This document shows, piece after piece, positions 24,781-34,045 of a stretch of 64,000 bases of DNA. The position numbers were made by a program, and so were the translations under genes. Under the pieces are notes generated by a model. It did not search any database. It had not been told where the DNA came from and was given only the letters and a program-made list of their open reading frames with translations. The number at the start of each line of letters is the position of its first letter. Positions within the stretch are counted from its first letter, which is position 1. The stretch is from an uncultured Lachnospiraceae bacterium (GTDB lineage: Bacteria > Bacillota > Clostridia > Lachnospirales > Lachnospiraceae): the NCBI GenBank assembly GCA_947566645.1, contig CANOKL010000002.1, forward strand, positions 1-64,000, in the 5' to 3' direction.

Positions 24781-25326
24781 TTATCTGTAGTAGTCCTTCA
24801 AAGCTTTTTGCAGCTTTGCGTACAGACCGTCACGCTGGTATAGATAGGTAGTCCAAGCTTTGCCGAGGATTTTAGCGATGGCACGGTCTGATGTATCTTC
24901 CTCGACCAGTTCACAGATCTTCCGGCCTGTGGGATCAAGCCTGTCCAATTCTTTTGTCAGAGCCTCAAGAAGCTGGGAGAGGATGAGAGCTTCCTCAATG
25001 TCCTCGTTGGAAGCGATGGTGTCGCCGATGGTGATGTTCCCGTCTGAGCCGGAAACTGCGTCATCAAGGGACACCCAGCCCTCCCCGGCGTAGTGTGGAC
25101 ACACATCGCAGTCTGCATCGCACGTCCAGAGCCTTGACCTTGGGCAGAGACATTTGCCGCATCGCTGCATTTGCTTTTGCTTCTTCCAGATAGGCGGGTA
25201 GATGGCTTGATAGAACTCCTCAGTAATGGGGATGAGTTCTGACCTGCCGGGATCATTGGGATTACGCAGGGGATAGAAACGCTGGGGCGTTTCAGTGGAT
25301 GAGTTGCATTTTTCTTTTTTAGACAT
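24781..25326 (-). CDS. sigma-70 region 4-like regulator with zinc-type cysteine cluster
   Basis: A 181-residue protein starting MSKKEKCNSSTETPQRFYPL. Residues about 55–85 hold a cysteine cluster (RCGKCLCPRSRLWTCDADCD); the C-terminal half resembles sigma region 4 (ALTKELDRLDPTGRKICELV, EEDTSDRAIAKILGKAWTTY). Such genes are frequent as early regulators in Firmicutes phages and conjugative elements. The ATG at 25326 was chosen because GGAGGTTTTT stands before it. It is the first (most upstream) prophage gene visible; upstream is a 400-base non-coding stretch full of inverted repeats. Confidence 0.7.
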   Translation of the reverse strand: MSKKEKCNSSTETPQRFYPLRNPNDPGRSELIPITEEFYQAIYPPIWKKQKQMQRCGKCLCPRSRLWTCDADCDVCPHYAGEGWVSLDDAVSGSDGNITIGDTIASNEDIEEALILSQLLEALTKELDRLDPTGRKICELVEEDTSDRAIAKILGKAWTTYLYQRDGLYAKLQKALKDYYR

Positions 25327-25344
25327 AAAAACCTCCATTCTGTG

Positions 25345-25505
25345 CGAAACGAAGGTTTATAGACGCAAAACAACCACCGGAGCAGAAGTATTGTCAGCCT
25401 CAAAACTCTTCGTTTCGAGTTGACAGCACCCTTTCCGGTGGTTGCTGTAGTTGCTGTGTCATATGAGATACCGAAAAATACGCCCTGCAGAGCTATCTCA
25501 TATGA
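25345..25505. repeat. nested inverted repeats upstream of the phage early operon
   Basis: Three perfect inverted repeats lie close together: CGAAACGAAG (25345–25354) with CTTCGTTTCG (25408–25417); CAACCACCGG (25371–25380) with CCGGTGGTTG (25435–25444); TCATATGAGATA (25459–25470) with TATCTCATATGA (25494–25505). The first two interleave. No gene is seen in 25327–25733; the stretch is a divergent control region between the prophage and the defence island and might also contain the recombination junction. Confidence 0.6.
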
Positions 25506-25616
25506 GTTTTCTAAAAGAATGAAATATCGAGTATTGGCGCATTCGTGTTCACATCCGCAGAAACTTCGTTGCGTTCTGCCACCAAATGTGATAAAATAAT
25601 TTTAATGTGCCGATAC

Positions 25617-25641
25617 CATATAGCTGAGCTCTTGCTATATG
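25617..25641. repeat. CATATAGC/GCTATATG inverted repeat
   Basis: Perfect 8-bp arms (25617–25624 and 25634–25641) with a 9-base spacer, about 100 bases before the ABC-3C effector start. Probably an operator overlapping the promoter; not proven. Confidence 0.45.
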
Positions 25642-25670
25642 AATATTGTAGACGGAGGACTCTGAAAAGT

Positions 25671-25714
25671 AATTGCCTGCGAATTGCATCAAAATTGCAG
25701 TAAAATTTCTGTCG
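25671..25714 (+). repeat. four 11-bp tandem repeats before the ABC-3C operon
   Basis: AATTGC begins units at 25671, 25682 and 25693, and AATTTC a fourth at 25704: exact 11-bp spacing, about one DNA turn, ending just before the GAAAGGAGG ribosome site (25718–25726). Same-face spacing suggests a cooperative operator or an iteron-like site controlling the downstream operon. Confidence 0.65.
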
Positions 25715-25733
25715 TCAGAAAGGAGGTAAGCCG

Positions 25734-26966
25734 ATGGAACAATACTGTGTCTCTACGCTTATCCCAATTCTGATGGATTGTTGTGCGGAAACTCAGATTA
25801 ATGCCGGAAGGATGGTTCTTGATCCCATCGCCACGCATACGAGTGTGAATGTCAATGTGGATGGAAAAATGATTACAAATCTTATGAAGCATCATCCTGT
25901 CCATCCTGAGATTCGTAACGCACTTGCACGGAAGGAAGTTATTGATTACGCAAAGGATAAAATTATCAAGGAAGTTATACCGAAGATAATTCCCTTCATG
26001 CTGGATGACACCTGCCAGTCCATCAATAACATATTAAAGAAAGACACTACGGTTTCAGAGTCTGTTCGAAAAAAATTGCAGGCATATGCGGATGATGGAA
26101 ATACAAATGAGTTTTATCCGCTTGCGATTTTTTACGCCCTTGCCAAGAAAAACGAATTACTGGATGAGCAGGTTCAGGAGATGGATTTTGTTTTCCTTCA
26201 AGATTCAGCATACAGATGCCCAATAGAAGGGAATCGCTTTTGGAAAAAGAAAAAGAGTGCTTTTGTACCTGCGTATAAGATAGTGAGGATTTATCCGGAG
26301 GAACTGGATGACAGTATAAAATCAGCATTTGACGCGATTTGACCTGCTCCAAAGGATTTAGAGGGGTATGACAATAAGATTGCACTTTGCCTTTCCTGTG
26401 CCAACAGCTATTTGAAGGCTCCTACACCGGAGGAGTATCAAAGACTTTTGGCTAAAAAAGCGCATCTGACAAGAAACGGCAGGAAAGATGAAATTGCTGA
26501 GGAATCGCATCTTGAGGACGAAATAGTTGATGTCATAAAGGCGATTGCTTCTGTGGGGAAGAAGACGAAACTGCCTAAATTCAAAGATGTTCTCAAGGTA
26601 AGGGAAAAAATTAGGAATGAGTTTTCAGATCTTGAAGCCGACATTGTTCGCGATGTGAACAAGTACTATCCGTTTATTGAGGATCAGTTTTCCATCCTTG
26701 ACGGGAATGGGAAAAATACATTTGAGGTGACTCGAGCCGAGGTGAAGGCATGTTACGAGAAGTACAAAGCGGAAGGTTACGACCAGTTGGAAATCTATTA
26801 TGCGCTTGAGGATTGGATTCTGATGGTTAAAGGTCTTAACGAGGCAAAGCACAGACGCGCCGCAGGGGTTATGGTTTCATTTTTCGTGCAAAATTGTGCG
26901 GTGTTCAGAAAACTGAAGCCAAACGGTGAAGAAGACGAGGAGGATGAAGATGAGGCTGCCGAATAG
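25734..26966 (+). pseudogene. ABC-3C system effector interrupted by an in-frame TGA
   Basis: Two reading frames, 25734–26342 (202 residues) and its continuation to 26966, are in the same frame and separated only by a TGA at 26340–26342. Read through, they form one protein of about 410 residues. The join falls inside an HNH/zinc-ribbon-like region: YRCPIEGNRFW and AYKIVRIYP before the stop, KIALCLSCANSYL and PTPEEYQRLLAKK after it. This is the pattern I recall from ABC-three-component effectors. A highly acidic tail ends the protein. Ribosome site GAAAGGAGGTAAGCCG precedes ATG 25734. The second half has no convincing start of its own. Either a recent nonsense mutation or UGA read-through (UGA followed by C is leaky) explains it. 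Confidence 0.7.
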
Positions 26967-27183
26967 AGTTACATCATACAGAGCCAGTACTCTGTCTAAA
27001 TTCCCCAAAGTCCTTAAGGAACTTCAGTATGCAGATATGAGACCGGAGGCTCTATACAACAGGGTGAAAAGCAAGACCTTCGATGCGGATGACTTTATTG
27101 AAGTGTTGGATTGTCTGTTTATGTTGGGAAAGATAGAACTGATACCAGGAAGGGAGGTGCTCCACTATGTTGAGAAGCGTTAG
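26950..27183 (+). CDS. ABC-3C system middle component 6-like protein
   Basis: A 77-residue protein, MRLPNRVTSYRASTLSKFPK with a C-terminal FIEVLDCLFMLGKIELIPGR. The LPN start and the ALDxLFxLGxIE ending match the small middle component (MC6) of ABC-three-component systems, which bridges ATPase and effector. The ATG at 26950 has GAGGAGG six bases before it and overlaps the effector's 3' end by 17 bases; its own 3' end overlaps the ATPase start by 17 bases, so the three are one coupled operon. Confidence 0.75.
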   Translation: MRLPNRVTSYRASTLSKFPKVLKELQYADMRPEALYNRVKSKTFDADDFIEVLDCLFMLGKIELIPGREVLHYVEKR

Positions 27184-28921
27184 CTGCTCCGAATTTAAAG
27201 ATCATAATGGAGTGCGTAAACCAATCATATTTGAGATGGGGTTAAACGCGGTTGTCGGCGAAGAATCTGGCACCAACTCCATCGGTAAATCCACTTTCCT
27301 CATGATACTGGATTTTGTCTTTGGAGGGGATGACTATCTGACAAAATCGAAAGAAGTTCACAGGAATGTGGACGATCATAAGATATGCTTCCAGTTTATC
27401 TTCGATGAGAAGCCATATTATTTTTATCGCGCCACAGATGATCCCGGGGTTGTTGTACCTTGCGATGAGAACTACAAACCGAATGGTGAAAGCCCGTTTA
27501 AATTGGATAAGTACTATGATTTTTTGAAAGAGCATTACGGAATGGATGCGGAAGGGCAAACATGGCGAAGCTCCGTGTCCAGAGCAATTCGTGTTGACAG
27601 GAGAGAAACTCTTGATGAGGATAAGCCATTTAAGTCGGCAAAGAAGGAAACTGACGAAGATGCCATCGTAAATATGCTGCGTCTGTTTGAAAAATATAGT
27701 CTTGTAGAGGAGAAGAGAAAGGCAAAAAAAGCTGCCGAAGCTGACGAAGAAGCGTTAAAAACGGCAATGAGTCATGAAATCGTTCGAAATGTTAAGAATG
27801 ATACAGAGTTCAGGAGGAACGTGGAGCGTATTCAGACCCTGAAAGCAGAGGCAGCGGAGCTTGCCCGAAAAAGTGATAACGGTTTGCTTGATCTGTCATC
27901 TTTTCAAGCGGAACAACTGCAGGAAATCCAAAACAAGATATCCGGCTTCAGGAGGCAAAGAACACGGTTGCGAACCCAGCTTGACAGCCTGGAGCGAAGT
28001 AAAAATGAAGGGAAAAAGAAATTCCAGAAGGATTATCTGGAATTGTTGGAATTCTTTCCTGATATAGATGTGTCGAAGCTTACGCAGGTCGAGGACTTTC
28101 ATAGACAGATGTCAAGGGTATTGAGCAGTGAACTGTCTGAGAGCCGCAAAGACCTGATTGCAATGATAGAGATCGCGGAATCGGAAATAAGGCAACTTGA
28201 AGAAGAAAAAGTAAGGATCAGCCAGATCCCGAATGTCAGTGTCGCAACGCTTGAAAAATATGCTGATATCCAGAAGGAGCTTCAGGAACTTGAGGGAGCA
28301 AATAAACATCATTTGGATAAAAAGAAACTTGCCGATGTGACATCAAAGAAAAAGGATGAGCTGAACCGGACAATATTAGACGAAATCAAGGACATACAAA
28401 AAGAGCTTAACGATGTAATCAAGGAAATGAATGACACTCTTTATGATGTGGCTATTCGCGCACCCAGATTAGATGTAACCAGTTCGAGTGCTTATGACTA
28501 CTATACCTATGATGACGGCGGAAAAGGCATGAGAGAAAAAGGATTGATACTCTTTGACCTTGCATGCATGAAAACCAGCAAGTTGCCGTTTGTGGTTCAC
28601 GACTCGCTGTTATTTGCTGATATAGAAAATGAAGTGATTGAGCGTTTACTGAAGCTATATCAAAAGCAGACGGGCAAACAGGTTTTCATTGCATACGATA
28701 AAAAGACTACTGATGCCGCCAAAAAGATTGTTGAGAGTGTAGAGCGAATCCATTTAAGGCGGGGCGGAGATGAACTGTTCGGAAGATCTTGGAACCGGGA
28801 GAAAAAGAATAAGGACGAAGCGAATGCCGAGTCCAATGGAAATACAGATTTAAGCACAGAAGAGACAGGCCAAATGACATTGAAATTAGATAAGCCTGAT
28901 GAAGGGAAAAATGATAACTAA
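27167..28921 (+). CDS. DUF2326 ABC/SMC-like ATPase of the ABC-3C system
   Basis: A 584-residue SMC/RecN-like ATPase. Walker A is at residues about 28–43 (VVGEESGTNSIGKSTFLMIL); residues about 170–430 form a long antiparallel coiled coil (KKAKKAAEADEEALKTAMSH ... LADVTSKKKDELNRTILDEI); the C-terminal head has KGLILFDLACMKTSKLPFVV and HDSLLFADIEN (Walker B-like) and ends in a charged tail. This is the DUF2326 class of ABC-3C conflict-system ATPases, thought to sense abnormal nucleic acid and license the effector. GGGAGGTGCTCCACT precedes the ATG. Confidence 0.85.
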   Translation: MLRSVSCSEFKDHNGVRKPIIFEMGLNAVVGEESGTNSIGKSTFLMILDFVFGGDDYLTKSKEVHRNVDDHKICFQFIFDEKPYYFYRATDDPGVVVPCDENYKPNGESPFKLDKYYDFLKEHYGMDAEGQTWRSSVSRAIRVDRRETLDEDKPFKSAKKETDEDAIVNMLRLFEKYSLVEEKRKAKKAAEADEEALKTAMSHEIVRNVKNDTEFRRNVERIQTLKAEAAELARKSDNGLLDLSSFQAEQLQEIQNKISGFRRQRTRLRTQLDSLERSKNEGKKKFQKDYLELLEFFPDIDVSKLTQVEDFHRQMSRVLSSELSESRKDLIAMIEIAESEIRQLEEEKVRISQIPNVSVATLEKYADIQKELQELEGANKHHLDKKKLADVTSKKKDELNRTILDEIKDIQKELNDVIKEMNDTLYDVAIRAPRLDVTSSSAYDYYTYDDGGKGMREKGLILFDLACMKTSKLPFVVHDSLLFADIENEVIERLLKLYQKQTGKQVFIAYDKKTTDAAKKIVESVERIHLRRGGDELFGRSWNREKKNKDEANAESNGNTDLSTEETGQMTLKLDKPDEGKNDN

Positions 28922-28950
28922 AGGAATATGAGTATTACGGAGGTCAAGGA

Positions 28951-29181
28951 ATGCATATTACTTACAAAAAACTTTTTAAGCTGTTGATTGATCGTGATAT
29001 GAACCGGCAGGATTTAAAGAAACAATGTGGTGTCAGTTCGGCTTCAGTTGCAAAGCTTGGAAAGGGCGAGAATATCACAACGGATGTGCTGGTCAGGATA
29101 TGCACCGGGCTAAACTGCAAATTGGAAGATATTATGGAACTGGTCGAGGATGACGTTTCAAACGAGATTCCCGAGGATTAG
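28951..29181 (+). CDS. XRE/Cro-type small regulator (HTH_26)
   Basis: A 76-residue single-domain HTH (LLIDRDMNRQDLKKQCGVSS, ASVAKLGKGENITTDVLVRI, CTGLNCKLEDIMELVED). This compact YozG-like family commonly precedes restriction-modification and related defence operons and times expression of nuclease versus methylase. Ribosome site GGAGGTCAAGGA precedes the ATG. Located 39 bases before the SNF2 helicase gene, it is probably the regulator of that cassette rather than of the ABC-3C genes. Confidence 0.85.
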   Translation: MHITYKKLFKLLIDRDMNRQDLKKQCGVSSASVAKLGKGENITTDVLVRICTGLNCKLEDIMELVEDDVSNEIPED

Positions 29182-29220
29182 ATTTGTCAGAAATATAAAC
29201 ATAGGAAGGAAAGATGCTAA

Positions 29221-32200
29221 ATGTCGAGGCTTGAAGAACTAACAGTTGGCAGCAGTGTGGGCGGCCTTGTGAATAATGAATCCGTTCAGGTAGTCGCTGT
29301 CAAATGGTTTGGCAGTGCAGTGCTTGAGATTACCTATAAAAACAGCCAGGGGCTTCTTGCTAATCAGCTGCTGTATCGGGAAGATGAGACAAGGCTGACG
29401 GTAGAGGATGCCAATCTCCCGTGGAGCTTTGATGCGGATGGCGATGCCGTGCGGCTTGCTTCTGAGGCGTATCGTATTAACCTTGCACATATATTTGATC
29501 CCTATTTGGCTGTGCATACATCATCGATTGAGCCGCTGCCGCATCAGATATCAGCGGTTTATCAGGAGATGCTTCCACGTCTGCCCTTAAGATATATACT
29601 GGCAGATGATCCGGGAGCGGGCAAGACCATCATGACGGGGCTTTTGCTAAAAGAGCTGCTCATCCGTGGAGATTTAAAGCGTTGTTTGATTGTATCGCCG
29701 GGCAGCCTTTCCGAACAGTGGCAGGACGAGCTTTACAACAAGTTTCATTTGAAATTTGAAATTTTGACAAACGACCGCTTTGAGTCGGCTGTAAGCGGAA
29801 ATGTATTTGAAGAAGTCAACTTCTGTATTGCGAGACTGGACAAGCTGGCGCGGAATGATCTTCTGCAGGAAAAGCTGAAAAGTACGGAATGGGATTTAAT
29901 CGTCGTAGATGAGGCTCACAAAATGTCCGCCACGGTCTGGGGCGGCGAGGTGAAGTATACAAAGAGGTTTCAACTGGGGAGACTTTTGTCGGATATCACC
30001 AGGCACTTTCTACTTCTGACGGCCACGCCGCACAATGGCAAGGATGAGGATTTCCAGCTGTTTCTGTCGCTCATTGATCCGGAGCGGTTCGCTGGCGCCG
30101 CACGTTCCAGCGTACAGGCAATAGATGTTTCGGATGTCATGCGCCGGCTGGTCAAGGAAGATCTGTTGAAATTTGACGGAACGCCTCTGTTTCCAGAACG
30201 GCGGGCTTATACCGTGAATTACGACTTGTCGCCGAAGGAAGCGGTGCTCTATCACGAAGTAACTTCCTACGTGCAGGAAGAGTTTAACCGCGCTGACCAG
30301 CTTTCAGGTGACAGAAAGAACACAGTCGGGTTTGCGCTCACTATCCTGCAGAGGCGGCTGGCGTCTTCTCCGGAAGCTATCTACCAGTCTCTGCACAGAA
30401 GACGGGAACGTCTGGAAAACCGGCTGAATGAAGAAAAACTTGGGAAGCGGGCAGATGAGTACCGCTCCACCATTCATTTTGACATGGATTATGATGACGA
30501 TGATTATTCGTCCGCAGAACTGGAGCAGGAAGAAGAAAATGTGGCGGACCAGGCTTCTGCTGCCCGCACCATCAAAGAGTTGGAAGCAGAGATCGCCATT
30601 CTTAAAAAACTAGAGAAATTGGCAAATGAAGTTCGTATGTCCGGCGAAGATCGGAAGTGGGATGAACTGTCCAGACTTCTGCAGGATAATGAGTGCATGT
30701 TTACAGCTGATGGTAAACGGGAGAAGCTGATTATCTTTACAGAGCACAGAGATACTCTGCGGTATCTTACAGGCAAGATACGCACACTGTTTGGAAACGA
30801 GACTTCAGTAGCTACCATTCATGGTGGGATGCTGCGGGACGAACGGCGCAAAGTTGAGGAATCATTCCGTCAGGACAAGAATGTGCGGATCCTGATTGCC
30901 ACAGACGCTGCGGGTGAGGGAATCAATCTTCAGCGGGCGCATCTGATGATCAACTATGACCTTCCGTGGAACCCCAACCGGTTGGAGCAGAGATTTGGGC
31001 GTATCCATCGTATTGGACAGACTGAAGTCTGCCATTTATGGAATCTGGTATCCCAGGAGACGCGGGAGGGCATGGTATTCCAATGCCTGTTCAATAAACT
31101 GGAAGAGGAGCGTGCGGCATTAGGCGGCAAGGTGTTCGATATCCTTGGCGATATGACATTTGAAAACCGTCCGCTCAGAGACCTTCTGATAGAAGCTATA
31201 CGGTATGGTAATGATCCAAAGGTGCGTGAAAGGCTTTGGCAGGTAGTAGACCATTCCATGAATGCGGAGAAGTTCCGGGAATTGATCTCTGAAAATGCTT
31301 TGACGGAGGATTCCATGGATGTCTCCAAAGTTATGGAAATCCGTGAGGAGATGGAGCGTGTGGAAGCGCACAAGCTGCAGCCGCATTTCATAGAGGCATT
31401 TTTTATTGAAGCTTTTAAGGCATTGGGCGGAAAGATACATAAGAGGGAGCATGAACGATATGAGATCACATCGGTTCCCTTTGTGATTCGTAATCGGGAT
31501 ATGCAGATTGGGATTGGCGAATCAGTGCTGCCTCGCTATGAAAGAGTTTGCTTTGAAAAAGATAACTGCAATATTCCGGGTCTTGTACCTGCTGCCCTGC
31601 TCTGTCCGGGACATCCACTTCTTGATGCTGCCACGGATTTGATCAGGGAACGTTTGTCAGATGCGTTGAAACGTGGCTCCATCTTCGTTGACGAAGATGA
31701 CTATGGGCAGGATCCTAGATTGCTGTTCTATATCGAAGATGCCATTCAGGATGGCGTGGTAATGCCAAACGGAAATAAGCGCGTCATCTCGAAGAATGTC
31801 CATTTTGTGGAACTGAAAGAAGACGGCACAGCGAAAAACGCAGGCTACGCGCCATATCTGGATTACCGTGCCGCCACAAAGGAAGAGGCAGAGTCAATCC
31901 TTGACTATGTAAGGACGCAGAGTTGGTTGATGCAAGGAGTCGAGGAACGTGCGCAGGCGTATGCGATATCAGAGATTATTCCAGAGCATTTTGCGGCAGT
32001 GAAGGAACACAAGCTGAAAATGCTGGACAAAATTGCTAAGGCTGTAAAGGAGCGTATGACACAGGAAATCCAATATTGGGATTTTCGAGCTGTCGACCTG
32101 CGAGAGAAGGAGGCAGCAGGGAAGGGAAATCAGAGACTGACGTCAGCAAATGCGGACAGACGAGCAGAGGAGTTGGAGGCGCGTATGCAGAAAAGGCTTG

Positions 32201-32727
32201 CGGAAATTGACACAGAGCGCATGATATCCGCCATGCCGCCGGTTATTGTAGGTGGGTCGCTGGTTATTCCCAAGGGGCTTCTTCATGTTCTGACGCATCA
32301 GGCTCTGCCAAATACGTTCAGCCAGGGAGACCGGCAAGCGATAGAGCACGCAGCTATGAAGGCTGTTATTGATATTGAAACACAGTTTGGAAATCTGCCG
32401 ATAGACGTCAGTGCCGCAAAATGCGGATACGATGTGGAATCAAGAGTCCCGGAAAGACTGAGGGCATATGCAAGAGCACTTCGGATGATTGAAGTGAAAG
32501 GACGGGCAAAGGGTGCAAATACAGTAACAGTCAGTAAGAATGAAATTCTGACAGCATTGAACAAACCTGAGGAATTTATTCTGGCTATTGTTGAGGTAGA
32601 TGGAGATGCTACTCACACGATATACCTGAAGCACCCTTTTAGGAATGCTCCTGACTTCACCGCGACGAGTGTAAATTATGATATACAGGAGCTGATTGCG
32701 GAATCCGAGATTCTGTATCAGAAATAA
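29221..32727 (+). CDS. SNF2-family helicase of a DUF1156-type defence cassette (DrmD/BrxHII-like)
   Basis: A 1168-residue SNF2/HepA-type ATPase. Walker A YILADDPGAGKTIMTGLLLK at about residues 120–140, DEAH box IVVDEAHKM, motif III LLLTATPHNGKDEDF; second RecA lobe with IIFTEHRDTLRYLTG, IATDAAGEGINLQRAHLMIN and RFGRIHRIGQTE (motif VI). An acidic insertion (DMDYDDDDYSSAELEQEEEN) lies between the lobes, and the C-terminal 350 residues include a fold resembling DUF3883-type endings (VEVKGR). DISARM class 1 DrmD and type 3 BREX BrxHII belong to this helicase type. Followed by nuclease, methyltransferase and DUF499 genes, it is likely the translocase of that system. Confidence 0.85.
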   Translation: MSRLEELTVGSSVGGLVNNESVQVVAVKWFGSAVLEITYKNSQGLLANQLLYREDETRLTVEDANLPWSFDADGDAVRLASEAYRINLAHIFDPYLAVHTSSIEPLPHQISAVYQEMLPRLPLRYILADDPGAGKTIMTGLLLKELLIRGDLKRCLIVSPGSLSEQWQDELYNKFHLKFEILTNDRFESAVSGNVFEEVNFCIARLDKLARNDLLQEKLKSTEWDLIVVDEAHKMSATVWGGEVKYTKRFQLGRLLSDITRHFLLLTATPHNGKDEDFQLFLSLIDPERFAGAARSSVQAIDVSDVMRRLVKEDLLKFDGTPLFPERRAYTVNYDLSPKEAVLYHEVTSYVQEEFNRADQLSGDRKNTVGFALTILQRRLASSPEAIYQSLHRRRERLENRLNEEKLGKRADEYRSTIHFDMDYDDDDYSSAELEQEEENVADQASAARTIKELEAEIAILKKLEKLANEVRMSGEDRKWDELSRLLQDNECMFTADGKREKLIIFTEHRDTLRYLTGKIRTLFGNETSVATIHGGMLRDERRKVEESFRQDKNVRILIATDAAGEGINLQRAHLMINYDLPWNPNRLEQRFGRIHRIGQTEVCHLWNLVSQETREGMVFQCLFNKLEEERAALGGKVFDILGDMTFENRPLRDLLIEAIRYGNDPKVRERLWQVVDHSMNAEKFRELISENALTEDSMDVSKVMEIREEMERVEAHKLQPHFIEAFFIEAFKALGGKIHKREHERYEITSVPFVIRNRDMQIGIGESVLPRYERVCFEKDNCNIPGLVPAALLCPGHPLLDAATDLIRERLSDALKRGSIFVDEDDYGQDPRLLFYIEDAIQDGVVMPNGNKRVISKNVHFVELKEDGTAKNAGYAPYLDYRAATKEEAESILDYVRTQSWLMQGVEERAQAYAISEIIPEHFAAVKEHKLKMLDKIAKAVKERMTQEIQYWDFRAVDLREKEAAGKGNQRLTSANADRRAEELEARMQKRLAEIDTERMISAMPPVIVGGSLVIPKGLLHVLTHQALPNTFSQGDRQAIEHAAMKAVIDIETQFGNLPIDVSAAKCGYDVESRVPERLRAYARALRMIEVKGRAKGANTVTVSKNEILTALNKPEEFILAIVEVDGDATHTIYLKHPFRNAPDFTATSVNYDIQELIAESEILYQK

Positions 32728-32771
32728 TTTAAAAAAGTTGTGATGCTTCACACTTTGGTAAGGAGATATCA

Positions 32772-33965
32772 ATGAGCGAGAAACCTTTTATTGTTCAATC
32801 CCACGATATTCATTTGGATTCTGAATATAAGGAATGGCTTTTGGAAGTAAAAAACCGATATAGAAATGCACAGATTAAAGCGGCGGTGAAAGTGAATTCA
32901 GAACAACTTCTGTTCAACTGGCAGCTTGGGCGTGACCTTGTGCTTCGCCGGGCGGAGGAAAAGTGGGGAAAGGGAATTGTTGAACAGGTCAGCCTTGATC
33001 TGCAGGATGCTTTTCCCGGCGTGAAAGGATTTTCTGCCCGTAACCTATGGTTTATGAAACAATGGTATACATTCTATTCCTCAAAACCAGAGGCAATGGC
33101 ATTGATTTTGGCACTTGATGACAAAATTCAAGTTGGCAGTGAAAAACTGAAGCAAGTTGCTTCAGAAATTCAAAATCAAAAACTGAAGCAAGTTGCTTCA
33201 GAATTACATTTTCCAATTGTATTTGGATATGTGCCGTGGATGCATCATGTATTGATCATCCAAAAATGTAAGACAGTAGAGGAGGCGGCTTTTTACATTC
33301 AGCGTACCATAGAAAATGGATGGAGCAGAAATGCCCTTGATGATAATATAAGGTCGGATTTGTATCATACTGCCGGTGCGGCGATTACCAATTATACAGA
33401 ACGGTTACCGCTTCCGCAGGGTAAGCTGGCGTTGGAATTGACAAAGGGTAATTATGACTTGGGATTTCTTACGCTTCATGAAGGTTATGATGAAAATGAA
33501 CTGGAAACGGCATTAGAGCATCATATGACGCGTTTCCTTTTGGAACTTGGAAAAGGCTGGGCTTTTGTTGGCCGCCAGAAAGAAATCATAGTATCTGGAA
33601 AGTCAAGAAAAATTGATTTGCTCTTTTACCACATCCATCTGCGTTTTTATATGGTTGTGGAACTGAAAGTCAAACCGTTTGAACCGGAATTTGCCGGGAA
33701 ACTGAATTTTTATGTGAATGCCGTAAATGAATTGATATGCACAGAGAATGAAAATCCAACGGTTGGTCTGTTGATTTGCCGCGACATGGAAAGCACGGAG
33801 GTGCAATGGGCGCTTCAGGGAATCACGACGCCAATTGGAGTGGCGACATATAGCAATGTGAAGATTGAGGAAGTACGGGCGCAATTGCCGACTACGGAAC
33901 AGATCAAGGCTTGTATTGAACTGGCCGAGGAAGAATACTTACAAAGCAAGAAAGAAGCTGAATGA
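32772..33965 (+). CDS. DUF1016 (YhcG-type) PDDEXK nuclease
   Basis: A 397-residue protein. The N-terminal DUF1016 domain has VKVNSEQLLFNWQLGRDLVL, RNLWFMKQWYTFY and VPWMHHVLIIQK; the C-terminal PD-(D/E)XK nuclease has KIDLLFYHIHLRFYMVVELK (D...ELK) and FAGKLNFYVNAVNEL. DUF1016 proteins accompany type I restriction and other modification-based systems. The middle carries a 12-codon tandem duplication (EKLKQVASEIQN / QKLKQVASELHF) made of palindromic DNA. It replaces the PLD nuclease seen with related cassettes. GGAGATATCA precedes ATG 32772. Confidence 0.9.
   Translation: MSEKPFIVQSHDIHLDSEYKEWLLEVKNRYRNAQIKAAVKVNSEQLLFNWQLGRDLVLRRAEEKWGKGIVEQVSLDLQDAFPGVKGFSARNLWFMKQWYTFYSSKPEAMALILALDDKIQVGSEKLKQVASEIQNQKLKQVASELHFPIVFGYVPWMHHVLIIQKCKTVEEAAFYIQRTIENGWSRNALDDNIRSDLYHTAGAAITNYTERLPLPQGKLALELTKGNYDLGFLTLHEGYDENELETALEHHMTRFLLELGKGWAFVGRQKEIIVSGKSRKIDLLFYHIHLRFYMVVELKVKPFEPEFAGKLNFYVNAVNELICTENENPTVGLLICRDMESTEVQWALQGITTPIGVATYSNVKIEEVRAQLPTTEQIKACIELAEEEYLQSKKEAE
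33142..33203 (+). repeat. 36-bp in-frame duplication with 19-bp palindrome in each copy
   Basis: CTGAAGCAAGTTGCTTCAG, a perfect 9-1-9 palindrome, occurs at 33147–33165 and again at 33183–33201, a 36-bp period (12 codons). It lies in the linker between the DUF1016 and nuclease domains. Confidence 0.85.
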
Positions 33966-34045
33966 GTACAGTGGTATACCGGGTAGTAAGAGACGGTGAT
34001 GCAAGAAGTATAGATTGATAACTTATTAGGAACGAGGGAAAAAAT

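Noticed and set aside
25734..26342. Separate 202-residue hypothetical gene ending normally
   Set aside because: The following sequence continues in the same frame with the second half of the zinc/HNH-like domain, so a premature stop fits better.
33142..33203. CRISPR-like or toxin operator repeats
   Set aside because: Only two copies, in frame within a coding gene; a coding duplication explains them better.
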